The notes: generated by a model not told the origin, from the sequence alone. DNA of 64,000 nucleotides from Streptomyces griseoloalbus (GCA_014650015.1 BMUD01000007.1:124001-188000), one strand, 5' to 3'. Counted from the first letter of the stretch, positions 53,177 to 62,300 are shown. Made by a program: numbers and translations.

Positions 53177-53210
53177 AGCGGGTGACGAGAACCGAACCCG
53201 CGCTCTCAGC
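53177..53210 (-). other. degenerate 3' end of a tRNA-Gly gene
   Basis: The complement GCTGAGAGCGCGGGTTCGGT followed by TCTCGTCACCCGCT matches the variable region, T-arm and acceptor end of the same glycine tRNA as the 51834 relic. Only the 3' end remains. Confidence 0.6.
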
Positions 53211-53379
53211 GAACCAAGGCGGCCCGCGGTGTGGGAACGATCCGACAGCAGCGTGCCGGGTGCGCAGGGGGAGCCGGTGATCGCGCCGACCAGCGGCCGA
53301 GCTCGCACGGCGTGACTCCGCCAGGCACACGAGGGTGTCGGACCGGGACAAACCGGAGGTCGCGCGAGACGCTTCCCGC

Positions 53380-54111
53380 ATGGCAGCCTCACCCTCCACC
53401 GACGGCCCGTACCGCTTCGACGACCTGACCGCCCTGTACATCAACTGCACCCTCAAGCCATCGCCGCAGCTCAGCCATACCCAGGGTCTGATCGACAAGA
53501 GCGCGGCGATCATGATGTCGTGCGGTGTCACCACATCCGAGATCCGCGCCGTCGACCACGACATCGCGCCCGGCGTCTACCCGGACATGACCGAGCACGG
53601 CTTCGCGACGGACGAGTGGCCCGCGTTGTACGACCGGGTGATGGCCGCGGACATCCTGGTCATCGCCGGACCGATCTGGCTCGGTGACAACAGTTCCGTG
53701 ACGAAGAAGGTGATCGAACGCCTCTACGCCTGCTCCAGCCTCCTCAACCCCCAAGGGCAGTACGCCTACTACGGCCGAGTCGGCGGCTGTCTGATCACCG
53801 GCAACGAGGACGGCGTGAAGCACTGCGCGATGAACGTCCTCTACAGCCTCCAGCACCTCGGCTATACGATCCCGCCCCAGGCGGACGCCGGTTGGATCGG
53901 CGCGGCCGGCCCCGGACCCTCCTACCTCGACCCGGACTCGGGCGGCCCGGAGAACGACTTCACCAACCGCAACACCAGCTTCATGACCTGGAACCTGATG
54001 CACATCGCCGCCCTGCTGAAGCGGGCTGGAGGCATCCCCGCCCGAGGCAACCAGCGCTCGGAGTGGGACGCCGGCTGCCGCCCGGGGGCGGACAACCCCG
54101 AGCACCGCTGA
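53380..54111 (+). CDS. flavodoxin-fold NAD(P)H-dependent FMN reductase
   Basis: This encodes 243 residues of a flavodoxin-like reductase. The opening strand is LTALYINCTLKPSPQLSHTQ and the FMN region ADILVIAGPIWLGDNSSVTK, with YGRVGGCLITGNEDGVKHCA carrying the second cofactor loop. ATG 53380 matches the usual family start; GTG 53335 would add 15 residues with GAGG too close. The gene has no partner in the vicinity. Likely roles are quinone or FMN reduction in oxidative defence. Confidence 0.85.
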   Translation: MAASPSTDGPYRFDDLTALYINCTLKPSPQLSHTQGLIDKSAAIMMSCGVTTSEIRAVDHDIAPGVYPDMTEHGFATDEWPALYDRVMAADILVIAGPIWLGDNSSVTKKVIERLYACSSLLNPQGQYAYYGRVGGCLITGNEDGVKHCAMNVLYSLQHLGYTIPPQADAGWIGAAGPGPSYLDPDSGGPENDFTNRNTSFMTWNLMHIAALLKRAGGIPARGNQRSEWDAGCRPGADNPEHR

Positions 54112-54926
54112 CCGCTCCTGAGCCATGTCCGGCGGAGGTGGGGGTTTCGTCATCCCGACGCGGAAGGGCACCAGGTCGTGGCGTCACCGCAACCGGGTCG
54201 TGGCGTCACCGGACGCGATCACCGCACCTGGTTGACCAGTGCGAGCGGGGTGCCCACCATCAGGGCGTTCGGTAGGCACCACGACCACGAGTCCGCCCGA
54301 CAACACCGTCGTCACGCGTCGCGGTGCCTCGCCGGCACTCATGCGCGCTCGCTCAGAGCCGCCCGTGACCGGCCCCTTCGGTCTCCACGCTGCTGAAGAC
54401 GTAGTCGGCGGTCTCGCCGTACGACGGCTCGTAGCTCAGCCCGAAGGCGTCGGACCGACCAGTGGTCGTACCGACTTCGAATGCGGGCGCGAACCCGAAC
54501 ATGGCGTTCTTGATCTTCGTCGAGCTGCCGTCAGGGCCGGTGAGCGGCTGGTAGGAGAGTTCCGTCCTGCCCTCGACGGTGAGGCCGGGACTGTCCCCGC
54601 CCGTGAGGGACACCCTGGCCCGCTCCATGCCCAGGTACTCGCCGTAGAACCGCGACACGGACGCGATCCTCACCCTCGACCGCCGCGATGTCCGGGCCGT
54701 ACGCCCCTCGGGCCACCACAAGGCGTTCCGGGTACTCCCCGACGACCTCCCGCTCCAGTGGGCGACATGTTCCCCCGCCCTGTGCCGTCCGATCGGGCAC
54801 GCGGCGGGCCTGCGCGCCGCCAGTCCGGGGTGCGGGCGGGGTCCGCTTACCTGTCAGGTCATCGACCCCGGTGTGTCGGCATGCCATGCTCCCGGCGTAC
54901 GGAGCTCGACCGACCGGAAGGACAGC
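54112..54926. other. gene-poor stretch with gene relics
   Basis: Apart from the minus-strand fragment listed separately, no complete gene is visible. Bases 54112-54350 hold nothing recognisable. Confidence 0.4.
54353..54721 (-). pseudogene. frameshifted fragment of an unknown protein
   Basis: The last 100 residues read as ordinary protein (FYGEYLGMERARVSLTGG, IKNAMFGFAPAFEVGTTTG, FGLSYEPSYGETADYVFSS), ending in a normal stop. Upstream, coding-like sequence continues in another frame (ERLVVARGAYGPDIAAVEGE), pointing to a frameshift near 54660. I do not recognise the family. Confidence 0.4.
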
Positions 54927-55274
54927 ATGCCCGCCTACGCCATAGCTCACCTGCACGAGGCCGCTCCGCACCCGGAGACCGTCGAGTACATCGAGCGCAT
55001 CACCGCCACCTTCGAGCCGTACGGCGGGCGCTTCCTCGTGCACGCCACGCAGCACGAGGTGAAGGAGGGCAGCTGGCCCGGGCATGTCGTGATGATCGGC
55101 TTCCCCGGGATCACCGAGGCGCGGGCTTGGTGGGACTCACCCGCCTACCAGGAGATCGCACCGCTGCGCTCGCGGCACGTCGAGGGCGACATCATCCTGG
55201 TCGAAGGCGTCCCGGAGGGCTACGACCCGGCTGCCACCGCAAAGGCGATGCGAGAGGCCCTGCCTGCCGAGTAG
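54927..55274 (+). CDS. DUF1330-family protein
   Basis: This encodes 115 residues with a dimeric alpha-beta-barrel pattern: YAIAHLHEAAPHPETVEYIE, YGGRFLVHATQHEV, WPGHVVMIGFPGITEARAWW, DSPAYQEIAPLR. This is the DUF1330 family, small stress-related proteins of unknown activity. GGAAGGA precedes the ATG. It stands alone. Confidence 0.88.
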   Translation: MPAYAIAHLHEAAPHPETVEYIERITATFEPYGGRFLVHATQHEVKEGSWPGHVVMIGFPGITEARAWWDSPAYQEIAPLRSRHVEGDIILVEGVPEGYDPAATAKAMREALPAE

Positions 55275-55491
55275 CCCTCCGGCCCGGCCGTGGCGGCGGC
55301 CACGAGGCCGACAGCTCCGTGGAGGGGTGCCATAGACGCTCCCCGGCAAGGCGTACGACGGCGATGGCGCCTGTGCGATCGGTTGGCACGCGTGCTGCCT
55401 GAGGTGGGACCCGTGCCGCGTGCCACGGCGTGGGCGGCGGCCCGCCCGTCCCCATTCCCGCAGGACTGTGTGGACCTCCTGTCGGCGGCTG

Positions 55492-57108
55492 TCAGCTGTC
55501 CGTCGGCAGTGGCCTCGTGGTGGAGGTCGGACGTCGGACCGGGCGGGCAGCCCGATGACCGTCCCCTGCGCCGGGCGGTGTGCCGTCTTCGTCGCCTTCG
55601 GCCGTGTGCCCCGCGCGTCGGCGGCAGCGGAACAGGGCGATGGTCCGGGCGGTGAGGACCGCGCCGGAGGCGAGGCCCCCGGCTGCCGCGCACACGACGA
55701 GGGCCGGCCAGGCGTAGGCGGTCTGTGCCAGGGTTCCCGAGCGGTTCATCAGCAGACCGACCAACGCGGCGAGTTGAGTGACGAGGAGAATCGGGAGCGT
55801 CTGGGGCAGCAGACGCAGAGCCGTTCGCCCCCACGCCCGCCGTGCGGTGTTCCGCGCCCATCGGGGCGCGCGCAGGACACCGCGGACACCCAGGCCCGCC
55901 GCCAGCAGGGTCAGCGCCAAGAGGAACCAGTCGGCCGTCATCGAGAAGGGTTTCGCCACCTCGGGACTCCTGCCCCGCGCGAGGTCGACGAGGCCCAGCG
56001 AGATCTGGGCGGCGTCGTCCCCGGCGATCAGGCCGGTGTTGGTGACGACCGCGATGCCGACGCCGATCTCGGGCAGCAGTGTGGCCATGGCGTTGTGGGT
56101 GAGGAGTTGGCCGTTGTGCCGGATCTCCTCGGTACCGTCATCCTGCCGGTACCGCGCCCAGCCCATCGCGTAGTCCGTGTCCTTCGGGGGCCTCGGCGGA
56201 GTGTGCGTGAGCTCGATGGTGCGTGCGGTGGCGATACGGCGGCCCTCGGCGGACACGCCCTGGTTGTTCTGGACGACGAGCCACTGGGAGAGGTCGGCCG
56301 CGGTGGTGACGACACCGTGGCCGCCGGCGGTGAACCAGCGGGGGTGAGCACGGGAGAACGTTGTGCCGTAGGCGCGGACATGACCCCGGGCCCGGTCGGG
56401 CATCTCGGCGGTCGTGTCGACGGAGGCGGTGTGCGTCATGCGCAGCGGCTCGAAGAGCTCGGCGGACAGGTGGTCAGCGAAGGAGCGTCCGCTGACCACC
56501 TCGACCAGGCGTGCCGCGACGAAGTAGTTGGGGTTGTGGTAGCGGTGCCGGGTCCCCGGCGCGGCGGCGAGGGGCGCGTCGCGCATCGCGGCGACGGCCT
56601 CCGCGAGGGTGTGCGGTTGGGCTCGGGTCAGATCCGGGTAGGCGGAGTCGGCCATGCCGGAGGTCTGGGTCAGGAGCTGCCGGACGGTGATCTCCCGGTA
56701 TCGCCGGTCGGCCATGGTGAACTCGGGCAGATAGTGGTGCACCGGCTGGTCGAGGCCGACCTCGCCCGCCTCGACCAGCTGCATGACGGCGAGTGCGGTC
56801 ATGGACTTCGACAGGGACGCCACGGGCAGGCGCGTCCGTTCCGTCATGGCCTGCCCGGAGGCGGTGTGCCCGTACCCCGCGGTGTGGACGACCCGGTCGC
56901 CCTCGGTCACGGCGACCACCGCCCCCGGCAGACGGGTCTGCTCCAGGTAGTCGCGGACGAAACGGTCGATCGAGGCCGGCTCCAGGACGGCGGCGGACCG
57001 CGGGGCCGAGGAGGCCGGTACGGCGGTGCCCGCGACCGCGATACCGAGCGTGGCCAGTACGGTCGCGAGCTTGCGACGCGTGCCCGCAGGGACGGTGATC
57101 AGCTTCAT
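55492..57108 (-). CDS. secreted serine hydrolase (class C beta-lactamase fold) with membrane tail
   Basis: This encodes 538 residues. A signal peptide (about 1-35) precedes a class C/PBP4* type serine hydrolase with Ser-x-x-Lys in VASLSKSMTAL, Tyr-x-Asn as YHNPNYF and the third motif in IRHNGQL. Four membrane segments follow (about residues 370-500). This design fits D-aminopeptidase or esterase-like penicillin-binding proteins of actinobacteria acting on the cell surface. It is divergent from the sensor kinase across a 16-bp palindrome, so the two-component system may control it. The start at ATG 57108 has a weak ribosome site. Confidence 0.87.
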   Translation of the reverse strand: MKLITVPAGTRRKLATVLATLGIAVAGTAVPASSAPRSAAVLEPASIDRFVRDYLEQTRLPGAVVAVTEGDRVVHTAGYGHTASGQAMTERTRLPVASLSKSMTALAVMQLVEAGEVGLDQPVHHYLPEFTMADRRYREITVRQLLTQTSGMADSAYPDLTRAQPHTLAEAVAAMRDAPLAAAPGTRHRYHNPNYFVAARLVEVVSGRSFADHLSAELFEPLRMTHTASVDTTAEMPDRARGHVRAYGTTFSRAHPRWFTAGGHGVVTTAADLSQWLVVQNNQGVSAEGRRIATARTIELTHTPPRPPKDTDYAMGWARYRQDDGTEEIRHNGQLLTHNAMATLLPEIGVGIAVVTNTGLIAGDDAAQISLGLVDLARGRSPEVAKPFSMTADWFLLALTLLAAGLGVRGVLRAPRWARNTARRAWGRTALRLLPQTLPILLVTQLAALVGLLMNRSGTLAQTAYAWPALVVCAAAGGLASGAVLTARTIALFRCRRRAGHTAEGDEDGTPPGAGDGHRAARPVRRPTSTTRPLPTDS

Positions 57109-57167
57109 GGAGCCCAGTGCACCGGTTTCACCCCCACCGGCGCACTGGCGCACACGCGAGTTCAGAG

Positions 57168-57183
57168 GTAGTGCACGCACTAC
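57168..57183. promoter_or_regulatory. operator between serine hydrolase and kinase genes
   Basis: GTAGTGC-ac-GCACTAC is a perfect 7-bp inverted repeat centred 42 bp before the kinase ATG and 67 bp before the hydrolase ATG. It is a good candidate binding site for the adjacent NarL-type regulator. Confidence 0.65.
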
Positions 57184-57217
57184 TGTCCCAAGGCTTCCGG
57201 CTCGCTAGGTTCGAGTG

Positions 57218-58438
57218 ATGCGACATCGGACCGCCTGGCAGGCGCTCGGCCAGAACCCGCTGAAGGTGCTCGGCTCCAGTTGGCCCTGGCGGTCCTTCGC
57301 CTACCTGCTGTCCGGTGTCGTCTTCGGCGCCGCCGCCTGCGTCGTCCTCGTGGTCGCGCTCGTCGCGGGAGCCGTCTCGCTCGTGGTGCTGGTGGGGGTG
57401 CCGATCCTGCTCGGCGTGGCACTGTCCGGTGTGGCCGTCACCCGTTTCGAGCGGTGGCGCCTGCGCCTGGTGGACCTCGACCCGGTGCGTGACCCGCATC
57501 GGGCCCCCGAACGCGCGGGCCTCCTCGGATGGGTACGAACCCGGCTGCGCGAGCCCGCGACCTGGCGCGAGCTGGGCTTCACCGCGGTGTCGGCGACCGC
57601 TCTGTGGTGGATGGACTGCCTCGTCCTGTGCTTCGCCCTCGTCGTCCCCGCGCTGGTGATCACCTCACCCCTCGATGACCCCGGGGCCTGGCCGCTGGTG
57701 ATCGTCGGCCTCTGCCTGCTCGCCGCCGCGCCGTACACCATCACCGCCTGGGCCGGCGCCAGGGCGGCCGTCACCCGTCTCATGCTGGCGCCGCGCGACA
57801 GCGAACTGGGCCGTGAACTCACCGACGTACGGGCCTCCAGGGTGCGGCTGGTCGACGCCTTCGACGCGGAGCGGCGCCGGATCGAGCGGGACCTTCACGA
57901 CGGGGCGCAGCAGCGGCTGGTCTCCCTGAACGTGATGCTCGGCCTGGCCGCCTTCGACACCGAGCCGGACTCACCCCTGGCCGGGCACCTCGCCAAGGCA
58001 CAGGAACAGGTCGCGCTCGCTGTCGACGAGCTGCGTGAGCTCAGCCGCGGCGTCCATCCCAAGGCCCTCACCGACCACGGTCTGACCGCCGCGGTCGAGA
58101 ACCTGGCGGGGCGTTCCGCATTGCCCGTCACGGTCGACATCCGCCTGCCTCGCCGTCTGCCACCCGCCGTGGAGACCGCGGCGTACTTCGTGATCGCCGA
58201 GGCTCTGACCAACGCCGTCAAGCACAGCGAGGCGACCCGAGTCGAGGTGCAAGCCCGCCTGCACACCGACGTTCTGGCCCTGTCGATCAGCGACGACGGC
58301 ATCGGCGGCGCCGCGCCGGAGGCGGGTACCGGGCTCGCCGGCCTGGCCGACCGCGTCGCCGTGGCGGACGGCAGACTCCGTATCTCCAGCCCGCGGGGCG
58401 GGCCCACCCTGATGCACGTGGAGCTGCCGTGCCGCTGA
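57218..58438 (+). CDS. NarL-type sensor histidine kinase
   Basis: This encodes 406 residues. Two pairs of hydrophobic segments (about 28-67 and 124-175) are followed by a HisKA_3 dimer helix with His227 in IERDLHDGAQQRLVSL. The ATPase domain has EALTNAVKHSEAT (N box) and SDDGIGG with GLAGLADRV (G boxes). TAGGTT lies 7-8 nt before the start, so its mRNA may be leaderless. It overlaps the response-regulator gene by 10 nt. Signal unknown; membrane or cell-wall stress is plausible given the divergent hydrolase. Confidence 0.92.
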   Translation: MRHRTAWQALGQNPLKVLGSSWPWRSFAYLLSGVVFGAAACVVLVVALVAGAVSLVVLVGVPILLGVALSGVAVTRFERWRLRLVDLDPVRDPHRAPERAGLLGWVRTRLREPATWRELGFTAVSATALWWMDCLVLCFALVVPALVITSPLDDPGAWPLVIVGLCLLAAAPYTITAWAGARAAVTRLMLAPRDSELGRELTDVRASRVRLVDAFDAERRRIERDLHDGAQQRLVSLNVMLGLAAFDTEPDSPLAGHLAKAQEQVALAVDELRELSRGVHPKALTDHGLTAAVENLAGRSALPVTVDIRLPRRLPPAVETAAYFVIAEALTNAVKHSEATRVEVQARLHTDVLALSISDDGIGGAAPEAGTGLAGLADRVAVADGRLRISSPRGGPTLMHVELPCR

Positions 58439-59076
58439 CCGTCGTACTCGCCGAGGACTCCCCGCTGATGCGGGACGGCCTGGTCGGCGTGCTCACCCGC
58501 TTCGGCCACCAGGTGCTCGCCGCCGTCGGCGACGCGGACGCCCTGATCACCGCCGTCCGGGAACACCGTCCCGACATCGTCGTCACCGACGTCCGGATGC
58601 CGCCGGACAACGCCGACGACGGCCTGCGCGCCGCCGTCACCCTGCGTCGAGAGCACCCCAGCCTGCCGGTCCTGGTGCTCAGCCAGTACATCGAGCAGTC
58701 CTACGCCGCCCATCTGCTCGACCTGGGCAGCGACACCGGGGTCGGCTACCTCCTCAAGGACCGCGTCAGCGCTGTCGGCGAGTTCGTCGACGCGGTCGCC
58801 CAGGTCGCCGCGGGCGCGACGGTCGTGGACCCCGAGGTGGTCCGCCAACTCCTCAACCGCCGCCGGGATCCCTTGCAACGCCTCACCCCCCGAGAACGCG
58901 AGGTCCTCGCCCTGATGGCCGAGGGACGCACCAACACCGCCATCGCCCGCGAGCTGTACGTCACTGAGGCGGCGGTCAACAAGCACGTCAGCAACATCCT
59001 CCAGAAACTCGAGCTCCACCTCGACGGCCGCGGACACCGCCGCGTCCTCGCCGTCCTCACCTACCTCCGGGGATGA
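58429..59076 (+). CDS. NarL/LuxR-type response regulator
   Basis: This encodes 215 residues. The receiver has its acidic pocket at Glu9-Asp10 and phospho-Asp54 in IVVTDVRMP; Lys follows in YLLKDRVS. The LuxR-type DNA-binding domain (about 145-210) reads LTPREREVLALMAEGRTNTA, IARELYVTEAAVNKHVSNIL. It is co-translated with the kinase and likely binds the palindrome upstream of the kinase gene. Confidence 0.93.
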   Translation: MPLTVVLAEDSPLMRDGLVGVLTRFGHQVLAAVGDADALITAVREHRPDIVVTDVRMPPDNADDGLRAAVTLRREHPSLPVLVLSQYIEQSYAAHLLDLGSDTGVGYLLKDRVSAVGEFVDAVAQVAAGATVVDPEVVRQLLNRRRDPLQRLTPREREVLALMAEGRTNTAIARELYVTEAAVNKHVSNILQKLELHLDGRGHRRVLAVLTYLRG

Positions 59077-59327
59077 CCGGCGACGAACCGTCGTCAGGCG
59101 TGGCTACCGGGCCGGTCGGACCACGCCGGGCGGTGCCTCACCGGCGGCACGCGATCGAAGCGGAGGAGTTGTCGCCGGACTGCCAGGCGTTGATGACCGC
59201 CGCGGTCGAGGCGGGAGACGACCGGCTCGGCGCCCTGCGGGCGGCGGTGGTGCTCGGCGGGCGGCGGTGGTGCTCGGCTGGGACACTGCGTCCGCCCCCC
59301 ACGTCGAGGGAGCCGGGGCACGGCTGA
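59073..59327 (+). pseudogene. ORF disrupted by a 20-bp tandem duplication
   Basis: An ATG overlaps the response-regulator stop (ATGA) and the frame starts plausibly (IEAEELSPDCQALMTAAVEA, GDDRLGALRAAVVLG). It is then broken by a direct 20-bp duplication of CGGGCGGCGGTGGTGCTCGG near 59238-59277. Removing one copy extends the frame to 59434. The function is unknown. Confidence 0.4.
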
Positions 59328-59334
59328 AGCGGCT

Positions 59335-59483
59335 GGTGGAACGAGGCCTACCGCTCGGAGCGGGAACGGCGCGACACCTTCCCCGGCCGGCCGCACACCT
59401 ACCTACAATCACCACCGCGGACACACCGCGCTGAAAGGGCAACCACCCGCCAGCCGCGTCCCCGACCTCACGGGTCAGTACGG
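59335..59483 (+). mobile_element. C-terminal remnant of an IS481-family transposase
   Basis: One frame reads NEAYRSERERRDTFPG and, after a frameshift near 59400, the next reads YNHHRGHTALKGQPPASRVP then DLTGQY. The Y-N-H-H-R-x-H-T-A-L-x-G block is the hallmark end of IS481 transposases. The rest of the element and its ends are gone. Confidence 0.7.
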
Positions 59484-59500
59484 CTGGCCGGTCTGCTTGG

Positions 59501-60256
59501 ATGCCAGAGATGACGACGAGTTCTTCCGTTCCCCGCGCAGACGGTGCCGATACCGACCGCCTGAAGGCCCTGCTGGAACAGGCCGCCACGGACCGGGACG
59601 GTCAGGCCTGGAGCGACCTCTGGACGGAGCTCTACCACAACGGCTCCCTGGATGTCGCCCATCCGCTGCTGTTCCACACGCTGGCCGACCTGGCGGAGGC
59701 CGACAAAGCCGGCACGGCAGCTTCGGCCCTCCACCTGGCCGGCGCCCTTCTCGTCCAGGCCGACCAGCGGCACGAGACCCGAAACCTGCGGCACCAGTAC
59801 GCGCCGGAAGCCGCACGCCTACTGGGCGCCGCAAACCGGTGGCGGCAGGTCACCGCCGACCGGAACGACTACTGCCATCTGGTGGAGGCCATCCTGAACC
59901 TGGAGGGCGACATCCACTGGGCGGAAAGCTTGGTCCGGGGCGTCGTCAGCGAGGAATACGAGCTCGAGTGCCCCGATCCGGAAGGGTGCGCGTCGCTGTG
60001 GGTGATCCTCGGAGAGCGGGGCTACTTCTGCGCGGCGGAGGACTACGCCCTCTCCGACGACGTCGAGACCTTCCCTCTCCATCCGGCCGACCCTCGCGCA
60101 CTGGAAGGCCTCGGCCGACGCCTCTACGACCTTGCCCTGTCCGACGGCCACGAGGAAGTCGCACGCGCCCTGACTTACGCCTTCGGTGAGGCGACCTGCC
60201 CGGAGTGCGAGCGGCGCTTCTCCGTCGTGGAGCAGGTCGCCGCCTGTTCCACCTGA
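59501..60256 (+). CDS. hypothetical helical protein with C-terminal zinc knuckle
   Basis: This encodes 251 residues (ATG 59510 is an equally good start). It is acidic and mainly helical, with HEAT-like pairs such as WSDLWTELYHNGSLDVAHPL and LADLAEADKAGTAASALHLA. Near the end, TCPECERRFSV gives one CxxC pair. The opening layout recalls immunity-type proteins of polymorphic toxin systems, but no toxin gene adjoins it. I do not recognise a specific family. Confidence 0.6.
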   Translation: MPEMTTSSSVPRADGADTDRLKALLEQAATDRDGQAWSDLWTELYHNGSLDVAHPLLFHTLADLAEADKAGTAASALHLAGALLVQADQRHETRNLRHQYAPEAARLLGAANRWRQVTADRNDYCHLVEAILNLEGDIHWAESLVRGVVSEEYELECPDPEGCASLWVILGERGYFCAAEDYALSDDVETFPLHPADPRALEGLGRRLYDLALSDGHEEVARALTYAFGEATCPECERRFSVVEQVAACST

Positions 60257-60263
60257 CAACCGC

Positions 60264-60308
60264 GTCGAGGTGGCGGGGTCTGAACCCACGACCTCGTCGT
60301 CCCGAAGC
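60264..60308 (-). other. degenerate 3' half of tRNA-Pro(CGG) (att-like relic)
   Basis: The complement GCTTCGGGACGACGAGGTCG, then TGGGTTCAGACCCCGCCACC and TCGAC, follows Streptomyces proline tRNA from the anticodon loop (CGG) to the discriminator end with about four changes. pSAM2-type elements integrate in this tRNA using this same segment. The 5' half is missing. Confidence 0.65.
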
Positions 60309-60433
60309 AACTTGAGTGGGGTGCCGCCTTGAGCTGATCTGGCTCTCACCTGTGCTGTTGGTCCGCAGACGTTCGCGGTTGTTCGCCGGTGTCCGGGGGC
60401 GTTGTCACGCAGTTAGACACTCACGGATGCCGC

Positions 60434-60859
60434 TCAGGCCAGGTCCGGCCTTGCCCCGTGGCGTTCGTAAAGCCGTCGTACCTGCTTGATCCAGAACCTG
60501 TCCTTCTCATCCTTCGACGCACTCATGGGCAGGAGTTGAAGCTCCTTTGCGAGTTGGTAGAAGCCGGGGCCAGCATCGTTGGCGGTCAGGTAGTTGACGA
60601 GAGCCGACAGCATCAGCGGGGGATCAGAGGGTGCGATCTGCTGGTCTCGTTCCACGATCAGACCGAGCAGATGTCCCATAGCTGCTCGCTCGTCGGCACG
60701 CTCAAAGTCGAAGAGCCGACAACCAGTTCGCCTGGCCAAAGTGACGTTGAGCTCGGTGTACGAAGTGAGCTTGCCCAACTTCGCCCGCTCAACGAGGAAC
60801 TCGCGCCCTGAATCCACCAGGCAGTCCCACTCGCTGTCCTCGCGACCATATGCAGACAT
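60434..60859 (-). CDS. conserved-looking hypothetical protein
   Basis: This encodes 141 residues, helical with charged ends: WDCLVDSGREFLVERAKLGK, TSYTELNVTLARRTGCRLFD, LLGLIVERDQQIAPSDPPLM, FWIKQVRRLYERHG. The order (Tyr-rich loop, then helices) recalls small proteins carried on actinomycete integrative elements. I do not recognise the family. It sits 126 bp from the tRNA-Pro relic, facing away from the GntR locus. The ribosome site (GGGGGCGGG) before ATG 60859 is weak. Confidence 0.6.
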   Translation of the reverse strand: MSAYGREDSEWDCLVDSGREFLVERAKLGKLTSYTELNVTLARRTGCRLFDFERADERAAMGHLLGLIVERDQQIAPSDPPLMLSALVNYLTANDAGPGFYQLAKELQLLPMSASKDEKDRFWIKQVRRLYERHGARPDLA

Positions 60860-61539
60860 CCCGCCCCCTGTGTGTCGTACCGGTCCGTGCGAACGTACCC
60901 TGCCGGCCGAATGCTCACAATCACTCGATGGGCCTACCGAGCCTGCTGCTGAGACTCGGGGTGTCGCAGGCGATTGGGACGGACGTGTAGAGAAACATCC
61001 CATCTTGCCGGACAGCTATCCCCGGGGGAAACCCGATCGGGTGGGAGGCCCTGACCTGGGGTTTCGCTACTGGTGACTGCGGGAGGTCTGTCACTGACGG
61101 TCGCCGTCGAGTGGCCTCGGCGAACCTCGGACGGCCCAGAGACGGCCCAGCGTTAATCATCGCGGACGACCGGTTGACCGACGACGGACACCTTGGGTGC
61201 GGCTGGCCTGAACCTCAGCTGACGACAGCCAGCCACGACGGCGGGCATGCCGACCGGCCAGCCACGCGTGTGCCTCGCTGTACCCCCACCGGCCCCAGCC
61301 ACGCTGCCGGCGCCGTCGACCAGAGCTAGCCGCGCCGGCCGGACCCGTGAAAACGAACATAGCTGATCGCCCAGCGAAGCCCTCAGCTTGGGAAGCTGCG
61401 GTCATTTGCGGCTGATTTGGCTGCTGAACTGCATGAACGGCCTGGGGGCCGCCTCGTCGGCCTCGGTGGCTTTCACCGTGGTTCCCCGCTGTTTCCCGCT
61501 CGGTCTGGTGCGCTTGTGGTGCGGGGAACGCGCGGACGG
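60860..61539. other. 680-bp gap without an intact gene
   Basis: Both strands hold only short frames. The segment at 61120-61155 has a double GACGGCCCAG. A tRNA-Gly-like anticodon arm lies at 61379-61398. Base composition is lower in G/C than the left of the window, suggesting foreign DNA. Confidence 0.45.
61379..61398 (-). other. tRNA-Gly anticodon-arm relic
   Basis: The complement CAGCTTCCCAAGCTGAGGGC matches the anticodon stem and loop (CCC) of the glycine tRNA also found at 51834 and 53177. The T-arm does not follow, so only a core remains. Confidence 0.45.
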
Positions 61540-62300
61540 CTATCGAGAGATCGGAATCTCGTAGACGATCTCGCAGCGGGCGGCAGGAACCACGATGTCC
61601 GCCGTTTCCACGGGGCGGCCGTCGTCGCTGTAGTACGTCCCGTCCGCCGGATGTGCGTGACGAAAGCGCCCTTCTGGACGCCCAGGAGTGACGCCTCCTC
61701 GGCGGTCGCCTGCCGGGGCTCGGGCTGTTCCGTCGCCCGGCTGACCGTGATGCCGATCTCGGCCATGCGTCGCACCACGCCCATCCCCGCGAACGGTCCG
61801 CCCTCCGGCAGAACCGCGAGTGTCCCGGACGTGATGCTGTACGGCTCCCAACTCGTCGACAGCAGAACGGGTTTGCCGTCTGCCAGGTACTCGTACGACG
61901 TGCGCACGCAGTAGTCCGCCTCGGGGATGTCGAGACGCGCCGCGATGTCCGCCGGCGCCGACACCATCGCTTCGCTGCGGCTCTCCCACGTGCCCTTCTT
62001 GCCGAGCGCGGCCATCTCGGCGCGGAACAGCGAGCCGTCGGTGTGCTCGTGCTGCCGCGAGCGGACCATGCGCACCCGCTCTTGCGGCTCCGCGACGTAG
62101 GTTCCCGAGCCTGCGCGGCCCTCCAGGACACCCTGAGAGATCAGCATCTCCTGCGCGCGACGAACGACGGCTTCGCCCACTCCGCACTCTTGTGCCAGTT
62201 GCGCGCGGGACGGCAACCGGTCTCCCGCTACCCACTCCTGATCGGCGATGCGCTGTCGTAGCACGTCAACGATGTGAAGGTACGGCGGCTGCTCAGACAT
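61540..62300 (-). pseudogene. KorSA-like GntR regulator broken by a 5-bp duplication
   Basis: The N-terminus is a winged GntR domain (residues about 5-70; RIADQEWVAGDRLPSRAQLA, GVGEAVVRRAQEMLISQGVL) followed by a UTRA-like ligand domain. Near 61640 the sequence CGTCC is duplicated. In the duplicated state the frame leaves the family ending after HIRRT and runs on to 61473. Removing one copy restores YYSDDGRPVETADIVVPAAR, then CEIVYEIPISR, giving exactly 251 residues. KorSA proteins repress transfer genes of actinomycete integrative elements. A sequencing error is possible. Confidence 0.75.

Noticed and set aside
55492-57108. Antibiotic-resistance class C beta-lactamase
   Set aside because: The membrane tail and divergence from a sensor kinase fit a cell-surface peptidase or esterase of the same fold better.
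51834-61398. Functional tRNA genes
   Set aside because: All four tRNA-like pieces lack the 5' half and carry changes in conserved stems.
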